Source: Alentia gelatinosa (Eukaryota; Annelida; Polychaeta; Phyllodocida; Polynoidae). Taken from it: 64,000 bases of DNA. Within the stretch, counting starts at the first letter, position 1; each line of letters begins with the position of its first letter. Under the pieces are notes generated by a model. That model did not search any database and was not told the DNA's origin. It worked only from the letters and a program-made list of their open reading frames with translations. Location of the stretch: assembly GCA_950022655.1 (NCBI GenBank), contig OX465580.1, positions 95,746,797 through 95,810,796 on the forward strand, given 5' to 3'. A program made the translations under genes and the position numbers. Positions 33,200 to 45,154 of this stretch are shown here, one piece after another.

Positions 33200-34198
33200 T
33201 TAAATGTATCGTCTTGAGGTAGGAATTTTCAGGTGATGTTTTCTATCATAACTTTTGACCTTAGTTCTTCTATAAATAGTTACATCACGATTATTCGAAT
33301 AGAAAAGTTTTTGTCTGTGACTAAACCATTTTGCATGAAGAGCTTTAAAGTTTGTTAATCTATCTTTTTTCGAATGTATTAATTGCATTAATCCTGCCAA
33401 ATATGATTTCCTTTTGAGTAACAATCAAAACATTCTGTTCATTATACTAAGTTGGTTCCGAAAAGTCTAAAATCATTACATTTTGTAAAGAAATGAATTA
33501 GCAAATCTTCTTTCACATGATAATTACACTCTGTCATTTCCAGAATTTTCCTTTTTGCTGGATATTTGCTGCAAGTTATGCAATGGGCCTATCAATAAAT
33601 CTGTTTTGAAAGCATTGAAATTTGGTTTCACAGGCAGTTTTGTAAGGCAGTATACAGTGCCCGCTCCTTCATCAGAATCAAAGTTCAAATATGGAAATAT
33701 TTTGGTCCAATTTTCCAGTGTTTTGGGGTACTTGGTCATCATACCTAGAAAAATCTTTTTAGTCAACAAGGAGAGAATATCAACAGGATCCAATCCTAGA
33801 TTTTCAAAGAGAATATTTCTTCCCTCTCGCCCAAATCCGAACCTCCACAACCCATAGCCATGCTATTGAAGATCTCAAAGAAAACAATTCTAAGAAGGTC
33901 AGTTGAAACCCAAACTTGTTGTTCAGTTCCGAGTGTGTGTCATAAAGCCCCCTTTTTCATAACATATGCCTTGCCTGGAGGCCAGTTGAAATAACATGTT
34001 TCTCCAGACTGATTGATTTATACATTCGGGATCATCACTACCATCCCTAAGAGGGCTATTATAAGCATCATCCCAAATAGAGAATATATCCCTATAAATC
34101 ATACTTTCTATATCTAATTTACTCTTCCTATTCTTAGCCAGGAAAAAGGGAAACAGGGTACACTCCAGACCAAAGTTTCTCCGAAGCAGGAAGGTCAA
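33200..34198 (-). pseudogene. Coding-like remnant of unknown identity
   Basis: Three minus-strand frames follow each other. 34198-33923 contains ECTLFPFFLAKNRKSKLDIE and IFSIWDDAYNSPLRDGS. 33850-33524 contains WRFGFGREGRNILFENLGLD, ILSLLTKKIFLGMMTKYPKT and YLNFDSDEGAGTVYCLTKLP. 33424-33200 is Lys- and His-rich. The composition looks like real protein rather than chance. The WDDAYNSPLRD phrase resembles the WDLIYNSPPRDD phrase in the L1/Tx1-type LINE at 42.7 kb, so a retroelement C-terminal region is the best guess. I do not recognise the family. Confidence 0.4.
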
Positions 34199-34631
34199 AT
34201 TTTTGTATTCATTTGAAATTACTCCCTTGGGCTTTTTGAATATGGGATACCTTGGGCATCCTTTCCAAATTTATTGTCGGTTCTCTTACGGTGGGCATAT
34301 ATCTGGTCTGTAAAGGGATATGAAAGTTGATTTTGAACTTCTTCATACTTGCACATGTAAGAATCCCCTTGTAGTTACATATTCACCCATAGGCGATAGG
34401 AAACGTGTGTACGTGGATCCTGATATTTATTAAGAAATTGACTTGTTTTTATACATCTAAAACACAAAAATGCTGTTCAGATTATCGTACCTATTGATAA
34501 CTGCTTTCAACATACAAGGTTCTTGTAGATTATAACGGGTATTGTTTGTACATTGTATTGTGATTCGTAATGATAAAAGTTACTAATTATACACCCACCG
34601 TGCATTGCGAATCAATCCCCTCATGTTGGTG

Positions 34632-34883
34632 TTAGTTGGCAATAAAGTGGATGCAATAAGTTGCTGAGTCCTCTTTATCAGTTCTACACTTGTCTCCCCA
34701 GCCAATGATAATGCTCTGTCCGATCCTGTTATAGCTGGCTGGTTTATTGGTGGGTTTATGGTGTTTTAATGGTGAAGCAAATGCCAAGGTCATATAACGG
34801 AACGAATATATGAGATAAGGATGGCAAACTGACTTCCGCGTAACGTTGGAGGCGAAAATAAACATCAGTAGCAGAGCTCTCAT
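34632..34883 (-). CDS. Hypothetical 83-codon ORF with signal-peptide-like start
   Basis: ATG at 34883. MRALLLMFIFASNV is a plausible signal peptide. The rest holds four Cys (VCHP, DKCRT, TYCIHF and one in the middle region) and ends at TAA near 34632. No splice sites, homologous family or neighbour supports it. It could be a small secreted protein or chance. Confidence 0.2.
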   Translation of the reverse strand: MRALLLMFIFASNVTRKSVCHPYLIYSFRYMTLAFASPLKHHKPTNKPASYNRIGQSIIIGWGDKCRTDKEDSATYCIHFIAN

Positions 34884-36907
34884 TCCACAGACAACAAATG
34901 AGAGGATCTAGCGTCCCGCTTCGGCTCCGGAAATAATAACGTTATGCAGTTCCAACCTGTAAGAACCTTGGTATAAAACCATCCACAACTATGCCGCCAC
35001 ACCCATTGTAAGCTAGTGAATGGAAGCGGAGTAAATGATGTAAAGGGTTTTTCGAACTACCTAAACACAGATGCCGTGGCACTTCCCATTTCTTTTATAA
35101 ACCGTGCAATATACGGTCGGTTTACAGTTAACTTCAAAATTAATCATATTGGATATAGTCGACAAAGTTCATGTCATGTCTATAGATATAGATAGCCACA
35201 TCAGTGTTTCTACCTACGACTGTTTCCATCTCCGCGGAATGCCCCTACCCACCGTTGTTGGCTTTAGAATAGAGATGGGCTGAGTGAACGGGAAGCCATA
35301 ATGGAACCTTTGAAGACCTTTAATACTATTATAACGCAAACGATTCCTTGTCCCACCTAGTCCTGGGCGATGGGTGACTCAGGCCTCAGCAGCAGCAGCA
35401 GCACCATTCAGGGTGGCAGCATGGCGTTTTCTGCACACGCACTGTGCGATCAGTATGGGGTTAATTCTATCCAACCACCCACCCACCCCACCCCCACTCA
35501 CTGGCAGTAGCTCCAATTATCCCAGTGCGCCTGTACTATCGTAGGTGTCGCATTGCAGGAACCCCTATCGATCCATTCGGTACTAGTCGATCTGGCCTCC
35601 TCTATAGAGGGTGAATAGTATGCAGGTTTCGTGAGTTACCTCGACCGGTGATGGCGATAGCGTTTGGAATTCCAGTCCTCGTTCTGCTGTATTTTGTCAG
35701 AGAACTAACACAGATTCCCAAAGCAGTCCCTAGCTTGAGAGTCGCCGTGTCCTGGTACAGGAGAGCTGTATGTATGAAACTAGGCCGTACGGGTAGCCGG
35801 GGGCGGAGCACGTGTGGCCCGAAAACAAACCAACTCTGGGCCTCTGTCCTGGCCTGTAGCGTTCGGGGTATGATGTCAGAAGGGAATGATGTATACTGTA
35901 TATATATGTCAGAGGGGATCCTGTTTAGGCGTAGATGGACCAATGCGAATGAAGGCCGAATACTCGGACGATCGGTCCACTGTCCGTGTGCCAGGCATAG
36001 ACACTGTGTGAACTAGGATTTCTGTCTGTCGGTGTCATCGTGTGGAGCAGCTTGCTCCGAGCATATCGCGGCTGACGGGTGTCTCTTTTAACTACTCTCC
36101 AAGCAGAGGTTTTGTCCCGGTCACTGTTTCCCTGACTCTCTGTGGAGCACAAGGGAATGGAGAATCTGTATGGAGAGCTGGTGAACAACTCAATGCCGCA
36201 GCACGCGCAGCACCATACCAGCTCAGTTCAGAGTACCAAGGGCATGGGCAACGTCTATGCGTCGGCGTAGATTTACCATTCGATATTTTCTTGTATGAAA
36301 CAGGACACATTTTGTATAGTTAGACCAAGCTGCGTTGAGGTTATCATTTTTAGTAACATGTTAATGGTGGGTTCGTTGTACAAATCGTTTGTTTTCCGCT
36401 CCCAAAACACATGCAGTATATATTTCCTACATGTGACACGGTTTGGAGGAATTTGTCAGATGTATATATTCCACACCTCAAATACGGTCTTAAAGCATCA
36501 TCTACTTCATAAAAAAATAACTCTAGTGGTCGTCTTTTGTATAAAGCATAGCTAAAGGCACAATTACAATTGGAAGGCGTGCATTCTGACACCGCTACTC
36601 TGGTTTCCACTGCCACCATTGGGCAACCTTCGCCTTTCTGAAGAAATCAATGCAGCACAGCGGTGGACTCACGCAATGGTTAATCCCTTGTTGCCCGAAT
36701 AGTGAATGGCGCCATTGTCTGTTGGACCCATGCCAGTAATGCTTAATCAGGATGAGATGCAACGGCTTGTTGACCGTGGTAACATATATATATATATGCA
36801 ATTAATTTTTTTTTGTGAACGGCACAAATTTATAAAGGAATCGTGCTTTGAATAAGGATACCGTAGATGTATAGGAACCCAGTAGACTCCTGTTTTTACG
36901 GCAACCT
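34884..36907. other. Non-coding, includes a short CAG tract
   Basis: A (CAG)5-6 run sits at about 35388-35405. Open frames of 110-122 codons on opposite strands at 35.6-36.0 kb shadow each other and lack domains. A short TA run lies at 36783-36796. No gene can be supported. Confidence 0.4.
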
Positions 36908-37520
36908 TAAGCCTATAAGACACCGACCCGACCGCTGTGCCCGATTCTACCTTTGCCCGACGGATCCGTTGGGTCTGTGACAATCTGCATCAATCGGGTC
37001 GGTGTACGCACTTCACCGACCCGATTTTATTGCTTTTCCCGACGCGTCGGGCATTACTACCATGTGGTCAGATATGACCGACTCTGCCCGACCTTAAGAT
37101 TCCGGTGTACGCACTTTCACCGATCGTTACCGATTCTAAGCACGCCATTTAAAAAGCGTTGCCAGCTATCCCTCAGTCCGATTTACAAGTGTCTTATATC
37201 GATGTGTAGGGGAGAAACAAGCGATCATAGATCTGAAAACCGTTTTCGGATATTTTAAATAGACCAGAAGTTATCAAACTTTGCATTATTGCCTATATAT
37301 ACTTATCACCCGGCCCGGGGCCCAGCCGGGCCCGGCACCCGGCCGCTCTCTTTGATCTCAATCGGGTTGTTTAACGAGGTTATAAAGGCAGAAGGGGTCG
37401 TCGGGAAGAGTCATCGTGTCGGTGTCTTATAGGTATAAGACATCGACATTTTATTCCCGACTGTCACCGAGCTGATGGTCGGGATCAATCGGGAAAAAAT
37501 GTCGGTGTCTTATGGGCTTA
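36908..37520. mobile_element. Short TIR element, TAAGCCYATAAGACACCGAC ends
   Basis: The left end TAAGCCTATAAGACACCGAC is at 36908 and its inverted copy GTCGGTGTCTTATGGGCTTA at 37501-37520. Inside, GTCGGTGTCTTATA / TATAAGACATCGAC forms another inverted pair at 37418-37449, and CCCGAC words are frequent in both orientations. A further inverted terminus abuts the right end at 37521, giving a 33-bp palindrome. Confidence 0.7.
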
Positions 37521-37836
37521 AAGCCCATAAGACACCGTCATTATAATGCAGTCACAAGAAGTTTCATTCTGTTCTATGTTTACAAAACGCTCAGTAATAT
37601 ACGTAAAGAGTCGCACCGCACACGCGCGCAACGCCGGTTACATTGGCGGGATTGTGTGTGATGCGACTGGCAGCGCCGTTTTTAAGACCCTTGGCCGGCG
37701 TTTATTACATGTTATGGACTTGCGACGGATCCATCTCTGTGATGGAACTGGGCCTTTAAATTCATATAAAATCAGAAAAAAGAGGTGACATGATAAACCA
37801 GTAGACATCGGCCAGATAAACAGAAACTGAATATAT

Positions 37837-38822
37837 AATTTCGGATTTACATGTAGATATAGCTGAAATTTCCATTTCTGGCATTGGATTTCGAATTTGA
37901 AGATTTATGAAAACCGTTAAACTGCAATAATTGTGGGCTATGGGCCAAGGGTCTGTCACCATACAACGATGGCTACCAGCGAACACAGGATCCTGTAGAC
38001 AGACTGAACTATGGGATACCTAAACAGGGTCTATTAAGTGTAACACACTCAGACACAAAAATGTTTACACCATACAACTGCAATGGCATGCTTATGCAAG
38101 GACGTAATTGTGAGACCGAAAAATACAAGAATGGAACAAGAATGCTTATGCCATATCAATATTTTTATATTAGTGATGTATATAAGATCGGACAGAAACA
38201 GGTAAAAATATGGCTGAAGTAATACGTGCAAATACGGGCAGCTGCGTACATTGGCGCAGTCAACTGAAACGCATGCAAATGCAATTAACTTAATTTTTAC
38301 TGTAGATGTATATGATCTATGTGCATTGTGCATATCCGTTTTAAGACACCAGTACGTGGAAATGGCATACAAAGTAGATAGAAACACGATGACGCAAAAA
38401 GTTATATGAGTTACCAATGGCCGGTCAGATAACACATACAAACGCTAGTCGTCTGTTGTAATAAATCACAAGGCAAACATATACGCGTGTTTACGTTGGC
38501 GTCAACCGAACAGAAAGTCCATGAGTAGTAGATGCGAAATCGAACAAATATGTTAGTGTTGATGGAGGGCGTAAACATTCGTAAACGACCAAATTCGCAC
38601 GGTGGAGTTATGGCTGCCCATAGACCCTATTGAGGTATCCCATCATTCAGTCTGTGTACAGGTTCCGGTGTTCGCTGGTTGCCGACGTTATATGGTGATA
38701 GACCTTTGACCCGTAACCCTCAATTATCGCAGTTTAGCGGTTTTCAGACATCTTTAAAGTGGAAATCCGATGACAGAAATGGAAATTTCAGCTATTTCTA
38801 CATGGAAATCCGAAATTACATT
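37837..38822. mobile_element. Foldback element with arms of about 210 bp
   Basis: The left arm 37837-38050 includes ATTTCGGATTTACATGTAGA, AAATTTCCATTTCTG, CCAGCGAACACAGGATCCTG and ATGGGATACCTAAACAGGGT. The right arm 38615-38822 is its inverted copy, with CTACATGGAAATCCGAAAT, CAGAAATGGAAATTTCAG, CCGGTGTTCGCTGG and AGGTATCCCATCATTCAG. The central 560 bp is unique, CpG- and TACG-containing DNA. No transposase was found. Confidence 0.75.
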
Positions 38823-39105
38823 TAGTTTCTCCAATTATAGATAGGAAAACTGTGGTTCATGCAGTCGTAGTATGGCCAGCCAGTCGGGAGTGACACCTTT
38901 ACTTACCCGGGGCGATAATAGGGACTTTAGTAACGTCTGGAGGGTCTATGACTTTCTGTTATAGGCATCCTCCAATGACCCAACGACCTCCTCCTGTGAC
39001 CAGTCGCCCGCTCATACCAGTCAGTTGCACCCTTCTTCCCACTCCTTCCACTAGTCTTCCTCTACTAAACCAACTCTCACGAATGTCTCCTGCCTACAGT
39101 GGTGA

Positions 39106-39357
39106 TTCCACCAACACACAGGGTATAATGAGATTAGTCACGATTTTGTTGTCTTGCTAGATCTTGCTGGGTTTTGAATAATCGCATGCATATTTGCTGC
39201 GATATGTCTTGAGGTGTCGCGGTGGTGGAGCACCAAAATAAACACATCACATCGTGCGCTACGTATCGCGATAACGGAGCTACGACATATCACGACACTG
39301 TAAGATATAACAAGATATACCAAGATTTACCAGAGCAAATCCATTGTGTTGGTGGAA
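39106..39357. mobile_element. Short TIR element, TTCCACCAACACA ends (uninterrupted copy)
   Basis: The left TTCCACCAACACA and right TGTGTTGGTGGAA are exact 13-bp inverted ends. Length is 252 bp. The interior (TCACGATTTTGTTGTCTTGC, GCGGTGGTGGAGCACCAAAA, TATCACGACACTGTAAGATA) matches the interrupted copy at 11600-12396. Confidence 0.75.
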
Positions 39358-39385
39358 CGCGCTCTTTCCACCTAGGAGGAATGTC

Positions 39386-39424
39386 CCCCCCCCCCCCCCC
39401 CCACACACACTCACACACACACTC
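39386..39424 (+). repeat. Poly-C run followed by (CA)n
   Basis: About 17 C bases, then ACACACACTCACACACACAC. A simple sequence tract. The His-rich open frame over it is an artefact. Confidence 0.9.
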
Positions 39425-39569
39425 CTCCAGTTATCTTGATAGTTTTGGTGAAATGTAAGACATTCTTCAACCTAATTCACTCCCAGACTTATTAATCGTA
39501 TTATATCGTCATGTTAATCGAAAATTCCAAATTAATCGAATTCTCTCTGTGTTCCTTTCCCCTAATTAG

Positions 39570-39686
39570 ATTGCACCATGGTTATACACAAGGCAAATGC
39601 CCTGGCCCTGATGAACACTCTCAATTCTCCAAGAGCCATTAGGAACTACATTTCAGGCACAAAACCTGTATTTGTAACCATAGGGT
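39570..39686 (+). other. Exon-like segment, identity unknown
   Basis: A pyrimidine-rich stretch ending CCCCTAATTAG precedes a 117-nt open segment containing MVIHKANALALMNTLN, then SPRAIRNYISGTKPVFVTIG, followed by a good donor (AGG|GTGAGT). The peptide looks protein-like and is open only in the frame that suits the donor. No neighbouring exon on the plus strand was found. Confidence 0.3.
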
Positions 39687-41020
39687 GAGTTCTCTTCCTT
39701 CTCCTAGTCACAGCGGTCCGGACACATGCTACGCGAAACACCGGTCACTCTGGATCTCCGCCAGCCTATCTGAAGACTGCAGCGGTCCAGGCGTTTCGCT
39801 CTGGAATCAACTCTGTCAAACCACATGGACCAGTCACACTCGTGCCTGCTCCCGTACCAAGAACACCCGATAGAATTGTTTACACCCACCCGCCCTACAG
39901 TAAAAACAAACGAAAGAAGAGGCTACATCATGTATACGGATTATTGCTCCAAGCGTCCTTATAAGAGTTAATAATGTGTAATCGTACCGTATGACCTGGC
40001 AGTTCTTCTCAGTATACTGTCTAAAATTCAAACTAAATTGTCATTAAATCTTTCCCCTCCCAATAACTCACGACTCCGACTAAGTCATTACGGAAAATCC
40101 GATACAATTGTTGCATAATCTTTTTTTTTCTCTATATAAGAAATATATTGAAATTGCGAACATAGTCGTTAAGAAAATATATGGATAGGTCTAGGTCGGT
40201 GTTTGACCAGGTCCGCTAAGTAACTATGGGAGTGGTGTTGCGGTTGAACATCAAGGGGTCGGTCTTTTGTCCCTGATATTCTCAAGTTGCAGTGGCTGTA
40301 AAACACAGTGCGTGGCGTTCAATGTAACCGATAATTCGCTCTTCGCTTGAATGAGTTATCAAGACCACCTAAATTATTTAGTACAAGTAACCCATCTAAT
40401 ATGTGACAAGTAACACCGTCACAATACATCAGGCGTTTCCTGTTGTTGATCGGAAAATCGCGATATTTTACATTACATTAAGCACACTATGTGATATATC
40501 ACTTGATGGTTACCAAATCAGGAGTACACAGTTGCCGATTATAATATTGTGACAAAATTGGCTCCCCCAATCGTAAGAATAGTAATGCATTGTTCACATA
40601 AATTTCCATTTTTATGGAATTCCCTGTCACTTTCAGGCTTGTACCATTTCATTTCTTGAAAATTACTTCCCTACCTTCAACCAAACTCCCACCTGTCTTT
40701 AGACCTACATACACATCCTTTGTGTTACTAGATAAGTGTTTGAATATTTGTTTGTCTCATGTAACATCTTTCAATTTTATATCAGTGTATTGTGAACTGT
40801 CTGTACCACGTTCTTCTTGTTCACCATATTAGAGTAAGATCTCAGTAGACAGACATCTTTCATAACTTGCATTGTGTAACTCCACACTACCAAATAGGTT
40901 TCTTAGCCAACCAAAAGCAAAGCAGCGATATCTGTAATATTGAGATGCATCATAATATACTTTGTTACAAGAGATTAACCTCCAACAAAGAAAATGTACC
41001 ACCAACGAAATACAAATAAG

Positions 41021-41024
<4 letters not shown>
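39687..41024. other. Non-coding, no feature recognised
   Basis: AT-rich DNA without supported exons or clear repeats. Confidence 0.4.

Positions 41025-41077
<53 letters not shown>
41025..41077. repeat. (TA)n microsatellite
   Basis: About 53 bp of TA dinucleotide. Tyr-Ile-rich open frames on both strands are its translation. Confidence 0.95.
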
Positions 41078-41080
<3 letters not shown>

Positions 41081-41342
41081 CATTTTCAATGATGGATACT
41101 TTCTGGTACCCATAACTACATCCTGTAGAACCGCTAGTGCCAAAGTGCAAATCACTCATCGTGAATGATCAGGTAATTATGTAGTTCGAAGTTTATCTTA
41201 CTAGAAAATTGGTGGAGGGGTCGGGTTACAATGTAGAATGTACGGAATCAGACGTATAAATCTTTTTATTAACCACCTAATACGGAGTCTCCATAGGAGT
41301 AGCATTGGGTGTGAGTATTTTGCTACCAGGAGATTACTGAGG

Positions 41343-41608
41343 CCCGTAACCTCCTGCAGGAGATTACTGGAAATAGTTCCCAAAACGGCACCAGGCCCCA
41401 AGCGGGCGAAACACGAACTAATATATGCAATGACAGCAGCAGACAATCACACAACGTCACAATCAATGTAAAATGCCCGTAACCTCCTGCAGGATATTAC
41501 TGGAAATAGTTCCCAAAACGGCACCAGGCCCCAAGCGGGCGAAACACGAACTAATATATGCAGTGACAGCAGCAGACAATCACACAACGTCACAATCAAT
41601 GTAAAATA
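41343..41608 (+). repeat. Recent 133-bp tandem duplication
   Basis: 41343-41475 and 41476-41608 are the same 133-bp unit (starting CCCGTAACCTCCTGCAGGA, ending CAATCAATGTAAAAT) with about two differences: GGAGATT against GGATATT, and GCAATGAC against GCAGTGAC. There is no coding content. Confidence 0.92.
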
Positions 41609-41888
41609 CAGAATAGTTCAAGTTTAGTGAGTTTAATCTGTGGCAGTTCCGCCTAAAGTCCATAATCTGTCAATGAGTTCTTACCTTGTTTTGTCCCATA
41701 TTTTAGCATATAATCCATCCTCCGATGACAGCATCATGAAACCAACATGGCGAAGTGATGCAAGCTAACTGCCATCTCCCGGGAAATTTAGGAATGATAT
41801 TTTTATTACCGAAAGAGGGCACATCGGTCAAGTTTCAGAAGAGCATCGTAATTATTAGCAAGGAATGGTGGTTAATAAATACAATATA

Positions 41889-41995
41889 AACTGATTTCAG
41901 ATAAAACCGGCTCTTCGTAATCACCTCACTATCGTTCGGAGATTACTACGCGTCTTGTCCTCGGAGATTACCGCCGCTTGTATCTGAAACCAGTT
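41889..41995. repeat. Inverted repeat
   Basis: AACTGATTTCAGATAAAACC on the left pairs with TTGTATCTGAAACCAGTT on the right, around a centre with two CGGAGATTAC words. It may be the tip of a short foldback element. The GAGATTACT word also appears in the 133-bp duplication nearby. Confidence 0.55.
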
Positions 41996-42132
41996 AATAT
42001 TGTGTATAAATACGTCAGTTCTGCAACGTGGTATTTATTGATATTCCTCAAAGGTTATAGGGAACGTTCCTCTTGGGTGGAAGAGAGGTTTGCGACTTTA
42101 AGGTTACATGGTACACCTAACTAAACACATTC

Positions 42133-43600
42133 TTGGGTCTTCTGTTAAATGAAGAAAAATCCGAAATACTCACCTTTAATCCAAAAAATAGTAGGAAAAT
42201 TAAATGTAAATTCAAGGAAGTTCAGAAAATAACAATCCCAGGTATTGTATTCTCACGATCGATCACAATGGAGGAACACATGATCTGGAACTTTATGCGT
42301 AGACTAGACAAGTATGCTACCTTGGCCAAAGGTTGGGTTAATAGGAGACTATCTCTTGAAGGCAAAATATATATAGTCAATTCTTTAATCATACCACTGA
42401 TGTTCTACTCATGTTCCCATGTACATGTACTAAAGCAAAGCATCAAGAAATTCAAGAATGTAGTGGCTATTTTGTGTGGTGAGGGGGTTCAGCAAAAATT
42501 GCATATAAAATGCTGATGCTTGATGTCAAAAATGGTGGTATGAAACCTTTAGATCTGGAAACAATGTTTATCTCATCTAGAATCCAATGGGTGAAAAGAC
42601 TCATTCAGAATTAAGGTAAAAATTGGACCTTCTTTTTCAAGGAAAGTTTGGAAATGACTGATTCTCTGTAATATTTCTTTCTGCCTACAGCAAGAAAAAA
42701 AGAATATCTAACACTTTACCTTTCAGCAAAGACCTACTCTGTACACATGGGATCTTATTTACAACTCACCACCTAGGGATGACATTGAATGTATGAATGA
42801 ACGCTCATGGAATAACATATTTGTCAAAACTGGATTGACATAACCAAAGGAATGGGCGTTTACCAGGTCAAGCATCTATTTAAGTCAGAATAGATGTTGC
42901 ACACCAAATTAAATCAGAAATATTTTAGATATTTTTTTCTGTAAGAGCAGCCTCCCCTTGGTTGAGGGACCTAGATCCTTACGTGACATTCTGACCAATG
43001 ATGGATCTATCCTGCTGAGGGTACCAGGTGATAACCCAACCAACTTGATGGTCCTGAGGAGTAAATGGATCTATGAACCTTTACTGAATAAAAAAGCTTC
43101 CTAGAGTAAGGGATAATGGAACTCTGTTTTCTCAGATTTAGTCCTGGACTCTAAAGACTGGGAACATATTTGTTCTCTCCCCTTTGATGTTTCCAGGACC
43201 ATCAAGTTATGTACATTCTTTTCAATATAGAGCAATCAATTGAACCATCACTTGTAATAGTTATCTCACCAGACTAAAGATTGTTGAGTCAGCAGAATGC
43301 AATTACTGCCAAAAGAGGATACTTTGCTTCATTTTCTGATAGAATGCCCAACAGTCAAGGGAATTTTGGATGTATCTACAGAAATTTATTGCTGCATGTT
43401 TGGGAAGAGATATCCTGTCTGTGATGAAAAATGAAAAAAATAAAATAATTTTATGTTGTAATGCCTTGAGGCACTCCCAGGCAGTTGACGATGAATGCCT
43501 TGAGGCACTCCCATGTAGGGGACGAAGAATGCCTCCAGGCATCTTTTGGGGCATTCCTAAAAACGGTATTCCATGAGACAAAATTCAAAAACTTTCTTTA
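42133..43600 (+). pseudogene. L1/Tx1-type LINE, C-terminal half
   Basis: The open start GLLLNEEKSEILTFNPKN leads into KGWVNRRLSLEGKIYIVNSL and IIPLMFYSCSHVHVL, the RT thumb and connection of L1/Tx1-type elements. Broken pieces follow: LDVKNGGMKPLDLETMF, LYTWDLIYNSPPRDD, RSLRDILTNDGSILLRVP, DWEHICSLPFDVSRTIKLC. Then comes a decayed C-terminal Cys knuckle, SAECNYCQKR, with FWMYLQKFIAACLG. Several frameshifts and stops make it inactive. The RT catalytic core is absent, so the element is 5' truncated at about 42130. Confidence 0.75.
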
Positions 43601-44395
43601 ATTTTTCAAAATAATTGAAAAGCACTATAGACATCATTATTCAATGTGGGTGTTCTAAATGTATCCAAGACAACGCATATCAAATGCACCTGTTGAATAA
43701 CTTCTGGTACCATTCTCATAAGGGTATCGTTCCCTGGGAGTATATTGCAACATATCTGTAGGACTTGCTATGTGGGACTCCCAATAGGGGGTCGGGCCAA
43801 ATTGAATGGCTGGGAACTGCAAATGATTACCTCTGAATTAAATCAAGTCAATAAGATTATTCTATGCTAGGCCCACGTCTCAGCTTTCTAACAATGTATA
43901 ATTTATAAAAATCGGCGATGTGAGAGCGATTTCCATCTTTTAAGTTAGAAAAACACTAGTTTTTTCTATCAGTAGTCGAGAATGAGTGGACAGGGCTCGT
44001 CTCGTTTTCGATTGACCTACTGAGGCGGCCATTACAAGATGGCTCAACAAAGCAGTCACATGCCTCTACGACACCTCCAACCTTGTCTTAGGTTGGGATC
44101 GTTTTGGAGGCAATTAAAGCTAAGATACCTTAAGATGGAGAGAATGGAGAGAAAATCCCAAAACTTTTAAAAGTGTGTTTATTTTGGAAATAAATGAGTT
44201 TGATCAAATAAAAGGAAAAAAAGAAAGTAATACCAGCACTAATATACTATAAGAAATACTTTCTATAAGGAGTTTCTGAGATTTTCTTTTATCATTTTGT
44301 CCATCGTACGTCACATTTTTGCATATGTACAAAACTGACAAAATATAGATACTTTAAATGCAAATCCCATATAGAATGTTTTCCAGCGTCTCAAC
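43601..44395. other. Non-coding spacer
   Basis: The tail of the LINE region and AT-rich DNA up to the hairpin element. No gene was recognised. Confidence 0.4.
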
Positions 44396-44690
44396 TATTA
44401 TCCTACCTCTAATATAAAATCCCATAGGCTTAACATTGGGTTTCCGTATGCCACGCTGACTGGCATACGGAGTTTTATATGCCACTAGTGGCATACAGCA
44501 TTGTTATCACGTAATATTCTAAATTCGAGGAGATAGGGTAGGATAAAATCAAAACCTGATTCGTTTTAATCTTGGCCACCGCATTCCACTCCTGAAGTTT
44601 TGGCTCCGGACTTCACTCGGCTTCGCCTCATGAAGTCACTGTGCCAAACTCCAGTCGTTGAATACGGTGGACAAGATTAAACCTCATCCA
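44396..44690. mobile_element. TIR body plus long hairpin element, copy B
   Basis: The body is delimited by TATTATCCTACC (44396) and GGGTAGGATAAA (44536-44547) and contains CCATAGGCTTAACATTGGGT, shared with copy C at 52.7 kb. A hairpin of about 135 bp follows at 44557-44690. Its left arm has TTTTAATCTTGGCCACCGC and its right arm GCGGTGG-type sequence (TACGGTGGACAAGATTAAA). The loop has CACTCGGCTTCGCCTCATGA, close to the loop of copy A. Confidence 0.7.
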
Positions 44691-45154
44691 GTTTTACGAT
44701 AGTGTATGACTACGGGTCACATAACCAGCAAGGTTCATTATTTCCCTTTCGTTGTTATGTAAAAAAATGAGTGTGGACAAGAAATCAATATCTACGTTTG
44801 GGCATTTATTGTTTAGCCAGACATTAAGTGCAAGTCAGGAGTTGCCATAAGTAGTTAAACTATAATACCTCGGTTGACCAGTTTGATCGAGGCTTCCGTA
44901 TTACATTGTTGTTTTACCCACACCAATTTGCCATAAAACAATGCACAGAACAATGCCATATTATTGTATAAACTTTGAGTGATACTTAAACTGCCAAATA
45001 CCCGCTGGAGTTAATGGAAACTGAACTTTTCATAGAGATCTTGAGAAATACCATTTTGCGATTTTATCTTTCATGCAGTACAGTTTCCTAGAGGCCTTCT
45101 CAGACCACACAACGGAGTTAAAAGTAGGTATTGTTGAACTGTGTCTGGCATTTA

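Noticed and set aside
35602..36016. Opposed frames of 113 and 122 codons
   Set aside because: No domain, no splice signals; mutual shadows in a moderately GC-rich stretch.
40829..41168. Tyr-Ile-rich open frames on both strands
   Set aside because: Translation of the (TA)n tract at 41025-41077, equally open on both strands.
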